A stretch of 64,000 bases of DNA from Dyadobacter psychrotolerans (GTDB lineage: Bacteria; Bacteroidota; Bacteroidia; Cytophagales; Spirosomataceae): NCBI RefSeq assembly GCF_004349265.1, contig NZ_SMFL01000004.1, positions 591,150 through 655,149 of the forward strand, in the 5' to 3' direction. Shown piece after piece: positions 63,503-64,000 of this stretch. Positions within the stretch are counted from its first letter, which is position 1. Each line of letters begins with the position of its first letter. A program made the translations under genes and the position numbers. The notes below the pieces were generated by a model. That model had not been told where the DNA came from and made no database searches. It saw only the letters and a program-made list of their open reading frames with translations.

Positions 63503-64000
63503 TTGATCACTAGGTTGACATATCAGCAAGAAGTTTATGCCTGGCTTAGCGAATCAGATTTTGACTGCATAATTCAAAAAGATTCCGGGAAGCTTTTTGC
63601 TTCGATAGCGGTAATACGAAGTAAGAAGAAAATACTGGAAATCAAATTAATAGAAACTGAATTATGGTTGATGCCGTTTGCATCTGATGAATATGAAGCT
63701 TATTTGGTTGATCAGCAGCAACTTCGTCATTCCGGAATTGTAAGTGTTGTTCTTTGGGAAGATCTTTGGAAATTTAAAAAGAAGATAGTCCAATCCAGAA
63801 TAAGTGCCTTATTGGGAAAATCAACCCGGATCCCTGGACGGCTCACCTACATTTCCCGGTTGCATAAAAAAACTTCGGAAACTTTCCTGGAACGTAATCA
63901 TCTTCAGGGATCGGTATCATCCAAATACCGGTATGGCTTATATCTGCCAGCAAGGTATTTCCGGGTGCTTCCGGACGGTTTTGTCTCAAATGGAGAAAAT
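63503..64000 (+). CDS. Unrecognised protein, 3' cut by window end
   Basis: An open frame runs from about 63503 (TTG; the true start could be further upstream, as the frame is open to at least 63428) to the window end. It reads RLTYQQEVYAWLSESDFDCI, then a later part TFLERNHLQGSVSSKYRYGL. That part recalls the 'xFLxxxHIQGxVxSSxxYGL' region of phage-type nuclease or acetyltransferase-like proteins, but only weakly. About 166 codons are visible. Confidence 0.55.
   Translation, partial: MITRLTYQQEVYAWLSESDFDCIIQKDSGKLFASIAVIRSKKKILEIKLIETELWLMPFASDEYEAYLVDQQQLRHSGIVSVVLWEDLWKFKKKIVQSRISALLGKSTRIPGRLTYISRLHKKTSETFLERNHLQGSVSSKYRYGLYLPARYFRVLPDGFVSNGEN

Noticed and set aside
1-64000. CRISPR array or cas genes linked to the caspase proteins
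   Set aside because: I looked for regularly spaced direct repeats and for Cas-like proteins, since caspases can be type III effectors. None was visible in the window.

Overview
The window reads as chromosome of a Bacteroidota bacterium, most likely of the order Cytophagales (a Dyadobacter-like relative is my guess, not shown). The reasons are a SusC/SusD pair, many lipoproteins with Bacteroidota-style lipoboxes, -7 promoter elements of the TAnnTTTG type, a tricorn-like S41 protease, choice-of-anchor I and GH92 proteins, and A/T-rich leaders without clear Shine-Dalgarno sites.

Layout. 1-8.8 kb: a cut-off membrane gene, an exported cupin, an AraC regulator, two tandem DUF4440-type exported proteins, a flavodoxin lipoprotein, then a three-gene molybdenum hydroxylase operon (2Fe-2S subunit, dihaem cytochrome c, molybdopterin subunit), followed by an AHSA1-type protein and a small exported protein. 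8.9-18.2 kb: ordinary metabolic and regulatory genes (CPA1 antiporter, amidohydrolase, HExxH metallopeptidase, AraC regulator, two alpha/beta hydrolases, a GH13 enzyme).

18.4-25.9 kb is the most striking region. Two large caspase-family proteins are divergently transcribed from a roughly 260-bp spacer that carries a perfect 11-bp inverted repeat. One is caspase + long uncharacterised middle + C-terminal lipase-like alpha/beta hydrolase. The other is caspase + NACHT NTPase + ten 42-residue WD40 repeats + a conserved-looking C-terminal tail. This is the domain logic of an NLR/apoptosome sensor beside a protease-lipase partner, and a credible candidate for an undescribed defence or regulated-cell-death pair.

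26-45.4 kb is dominated by phosphoester and glycan scavenging: a PhoX/DUF839 lipoprotein, a dihaem cytochrome c peroxidase, a glycerophosphodiesterase, SusC, SusD, a GDPD-like/alkaline phosphatase fusion, a GH92 mannosidase and an endonuclease/exonuclease/phosphatase protein. A three-gene glycosyltransferase/flippase-like operon follows. 45.6-50.6 kb: a choice-of-anchor I lipoprotein and a tricorn-like protease.

51.1-55.8 kb is an accessory or scarred region. It holds the 3' end of a sulfatase gene and the 5' end of a SusC gene (both truncated), a DUF695-like protein, an orphan 177-residue protein, and a tyrosine recombinase gene split by one in-frame TAG, next to tRNA-Lys(TTT). 55.9-64 kb returns to core genes: an SH3-like membrane protein, a CHRD lipoprotein, a DEAD-box helicase, a CbpA/CbpM chaperone pair, a VF530 protein, a Gfo/Idh/MocA oxidoreductase, an isochorismatase-like hydrolase, an outer-membrane barrel, and a gene cut by the window end.
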